Assembly (NCBI GenBank): GCA_944385905.1
Contig: CALWZA010000039.1
Span: forward strand, 1 to 43,969
Origin: an uncultured Clostridia bacterium
GTDB taxonomy: Bacteria; Bacillota; Clostridia; Oscillospirales; Ruminococcaceae
DNA: 43,969 nt
Direction: 5' to 3'
Made by a program: the position numbers and the translations under genes. Below the pieces are notes generated by a model. The model ran no database searches. It was not told the origin of the DNA and worked only from the letters and a program-made list of their open reading frames with translations. The stretch's first letter is position 1. Each line of letters opens with the position of its first letter. Of this stretch, positions 42,627-43,969 are shown in pieces.

Positions 42627-43969
42627 ATGAAAAAACATTTTAAAAAATTATGTGTGCTTATTTCCGCGGTTTTTTCGCTTACTGTATTTGCTGTTTTGCC
42701 GTCCTCAAAAGCATCGGCTTTAAGCTTTGACCTCGGATTCGATGTCTTTTCCGACATCGTCTATCTTAAAAGCCTTGACACCGGAGACGTTATCTACACG
42801 AAAAATCCTGACAAAAGACTTGCCCCTGCGTCTCTTACAAAAATCATGACCTGCGCTATTGTTCTTGAGCATTTCAAGGACGACATCGGTGCGCTCTCGA
42901 CAACATACGTCTCAGGTCCGTCATCCGTTTACGACGAGCTTTATCTTACGGGATGCTCGACCGCCGACATAAGAATAAACGAAAAAGTCAGCTATAAAGA
43001 CCTTTTATATGCGCTAATGCTTCGCTCGGCCTGCGAAGCCGCAAACATACTCGCATACAACATCGGCGGGGGAAGTATTCAGAACTTTCTTGACGAAATG
43101 AATGCAAAAGCGGCTGAGCTGGGATGTACGGACACTCATTTTTCAAACGCTCACGGGCTTTTTCCCGACAATCACTACACAACCGCAAACGATATGGCAA
43201 AAATAACAGAATACGCTATGTCCCTTCCTATGTTTAATGAAATATCCTGCGCCGCAACCTACACTATGGAAGCCACATCATATCACCCGGAGCCGCGGGA
43301 AATCGCTCACACAAACTTTATGCTTTCGCCGTCACTCGGAGGAGAGTATTATTACCCATATGTCAAGGGCATTAAAACGGGAACGACAGAGGAAGCAGGA
43401 AGATGTCTTGTCTCTACCGCAAGCAAGGATGGTTACAACTATCTTTTGATAACACTGGGCGCTCCTCAGAAAAACGACAACGGAGAAAATGTTTTTTATA
43501 ATTTTATCGACCACAAAAACATTTACGAGTGGGCGTTTAACAATCTTGAATACAGAAATCTTATTAACCCGACTGAGGAAATCGGTGAAGTCAAGCTCCG
43601 CTACGGCAAAGAAGCCGGCTATGTTATTGTCCGTCCCGCAAGCGACTATTCTCAGATTTGGCTTTCAAGCATTGATACAGGCGAAATTGACCGTGATATC
43701 GAATTATACGAAGACGTTGTTGCTCCTGTTAAAAAAGGTCAGGTTCTCGGAACAATAACGCTTTCTCTAGACGGTCAGTATATAACGACAATCGACCTTG
43801 TAGCTGCAAAAGACGTAAACCGCTCGGAATTTTCAGCAAAAATGGATATTGCCGGAGCTTTTTATAAGTCGTCTCAGTTTAAGACCGCTTTAAAGCTTTC
43901 ACTCGGGCTCTTTGTGATTTATACCCTTGCGTTTATAATTTACAAAACTGTCCGTCAGGCAAACCGCCG
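42627..43969 (+). CDS. D-alanyl-D-alanine carboxypeptidase (3' end beyond window)
   Basis: An open frame of 447 codons running off the window end. A signal peptide (about residues 1-31; KKHFKKLCVLISAVFSLTV then AVLPSSKASA) leads into a penicillin-binding-protein fold of the S11 family. The active-site SxxK is SLTK (S69, K72) in APASLTKIMTCAIVL; the second motif is LRSACEAAN, with Cys136 at the Asn position of SxN; the third is KGIKTGTTEEAG (K250-T251-G252). A DacA-type C-terminal beta domain (about 290-410) and a C-terminal TM anchor (LGLFVIYTLAFIIYK) follow, then the window ends. It trims the terminal D-Ala of peptidoglycan stem peptides. GGAAAGGAACGG upstream serves as ribosome binding site. 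Confidence 0.88.
   Translation, partial: MKKHFKKLCVLISAVFSLTVFAVLPSSKASALSFDLGFDVFSDIVYLKSLDTGDVIYTKNPDKRLAPASLTKIMTCAIVLEHFKDDIGALSTTYVSGPSSVYDELYLTGCSTADIRINEKVSYKDLLYALMLRSACEAANILAYNIGGGSIQNFLDEMNAKAAELGCTDTHFSNAHGLFPDNHYTTANDMAKITEYAMSLPMFNEISCAATYTMEATSYHPEPREIAHTNFMLSPSLGGEYYYPYVKGIKTGTTEEAGRCLVSTASKDGYNYLLITLGAPQKNDNGENVFYNFIDHKNIYEWAFNNLEYRNLINPTEEIGEVKLRYGKEAGYVIVRPASDYSQIWLSSIDTGEIDRDIELYEDVVAPVKKGQVLGTITLSLDGQYITTIDLVAAKDVNRSEFSAKMDIAGAFYKSSQFKTALKLSLGLFVIYTLAFIIYKTVRQANR

Overview
The window looks like a chromosomal segment of an anaerobic, low-to-mid GC Firmicute, most likely a gut-type clostridium of the Oscillospiraceae/Ruminococcaceae sort. This is inferred from gene content and signals: AGGAGG-type ribosome binding sites, a T-box, a TPP riboswitch, an oxygen-sensitive class III ribonucleotide reductase, a ferredoxin-linked split glutamate synthase, a type III glutamine synthetase, and clostridial orphan families. 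No rRNA, tRNA, CRISPR array, IS element or phage gene was seen.

Layout. 1-522: the tail of a probable phenylacetate-CoA ligase and an ACT-domain gene. 607-9696 (minus): a nine-gene Mrp/Mbh-type cation/proton antiporter operon (E-F-G-fused A'/B-C, then four NuoL/M/N-like subunits) without hydrogenase or dehydrogenase genes. 9934-14888: a CmpB-like membrane protein, an HD protein, a hemolysin III homologue, tmcAL, an OGG-type glycosylase and a DUF6062 protein. 14889-16885: an AT-rich interval with TTCAAC repeats, a small membrane protein, a glycoside-hydrolase remnant and two tandem Cys-rich small proteins. 16995-22811: a purine permease, a PspC protein, an AraC regulator, an ABC-F protein and riboswitch-controlled thiT.

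22908-37623 is a nitrogen-assimilation island. A seven-gene minus-strand operon encodes split archaeal-type GOGAT (gltB1, gltB2, ferredoxin, FAD oxidoreductase, gltB3), a type I glutamine synthetase and, last, an ANTAR RNA-binding regulator. Divergent from it lie glnN (GSIII) and an Amt ammonium channel fused to a PII domain, then T-box-controlled asnB and pyrG. Together they take up ammonium, fix it into glutamine and glutamate, and use glutamine for asparagine and CTP.

The most interesting signal lies in the leaders of both nitrogen operons. Three small hairpins with hexaloops AAAGGC, AAGGGC and AAAGGC (A at position 1, G at position 4, the signature of ANTAR targets) start at or near the predicted transcription starts. 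Each overlaps the 5' arm of a terminator or terminator-like stem. The ANTAR protein encoded at the end of the gltB operon has Asn where its receiver domain should carry the phospho-accepting Asp. This suggests a local, possibly phosphorylation-independent antitermination circuit built from single hairpins rather than the textbook pair.

37694-43969: a TIGR04086-like membrane protein, nrdD (with a fused glutaredoxin-like domain) and nrdG with two pairs of NrdR-like boxes between them, an AraC regulator, and a D-Ala-D-Ala carboxypeptidase that runs off the window.
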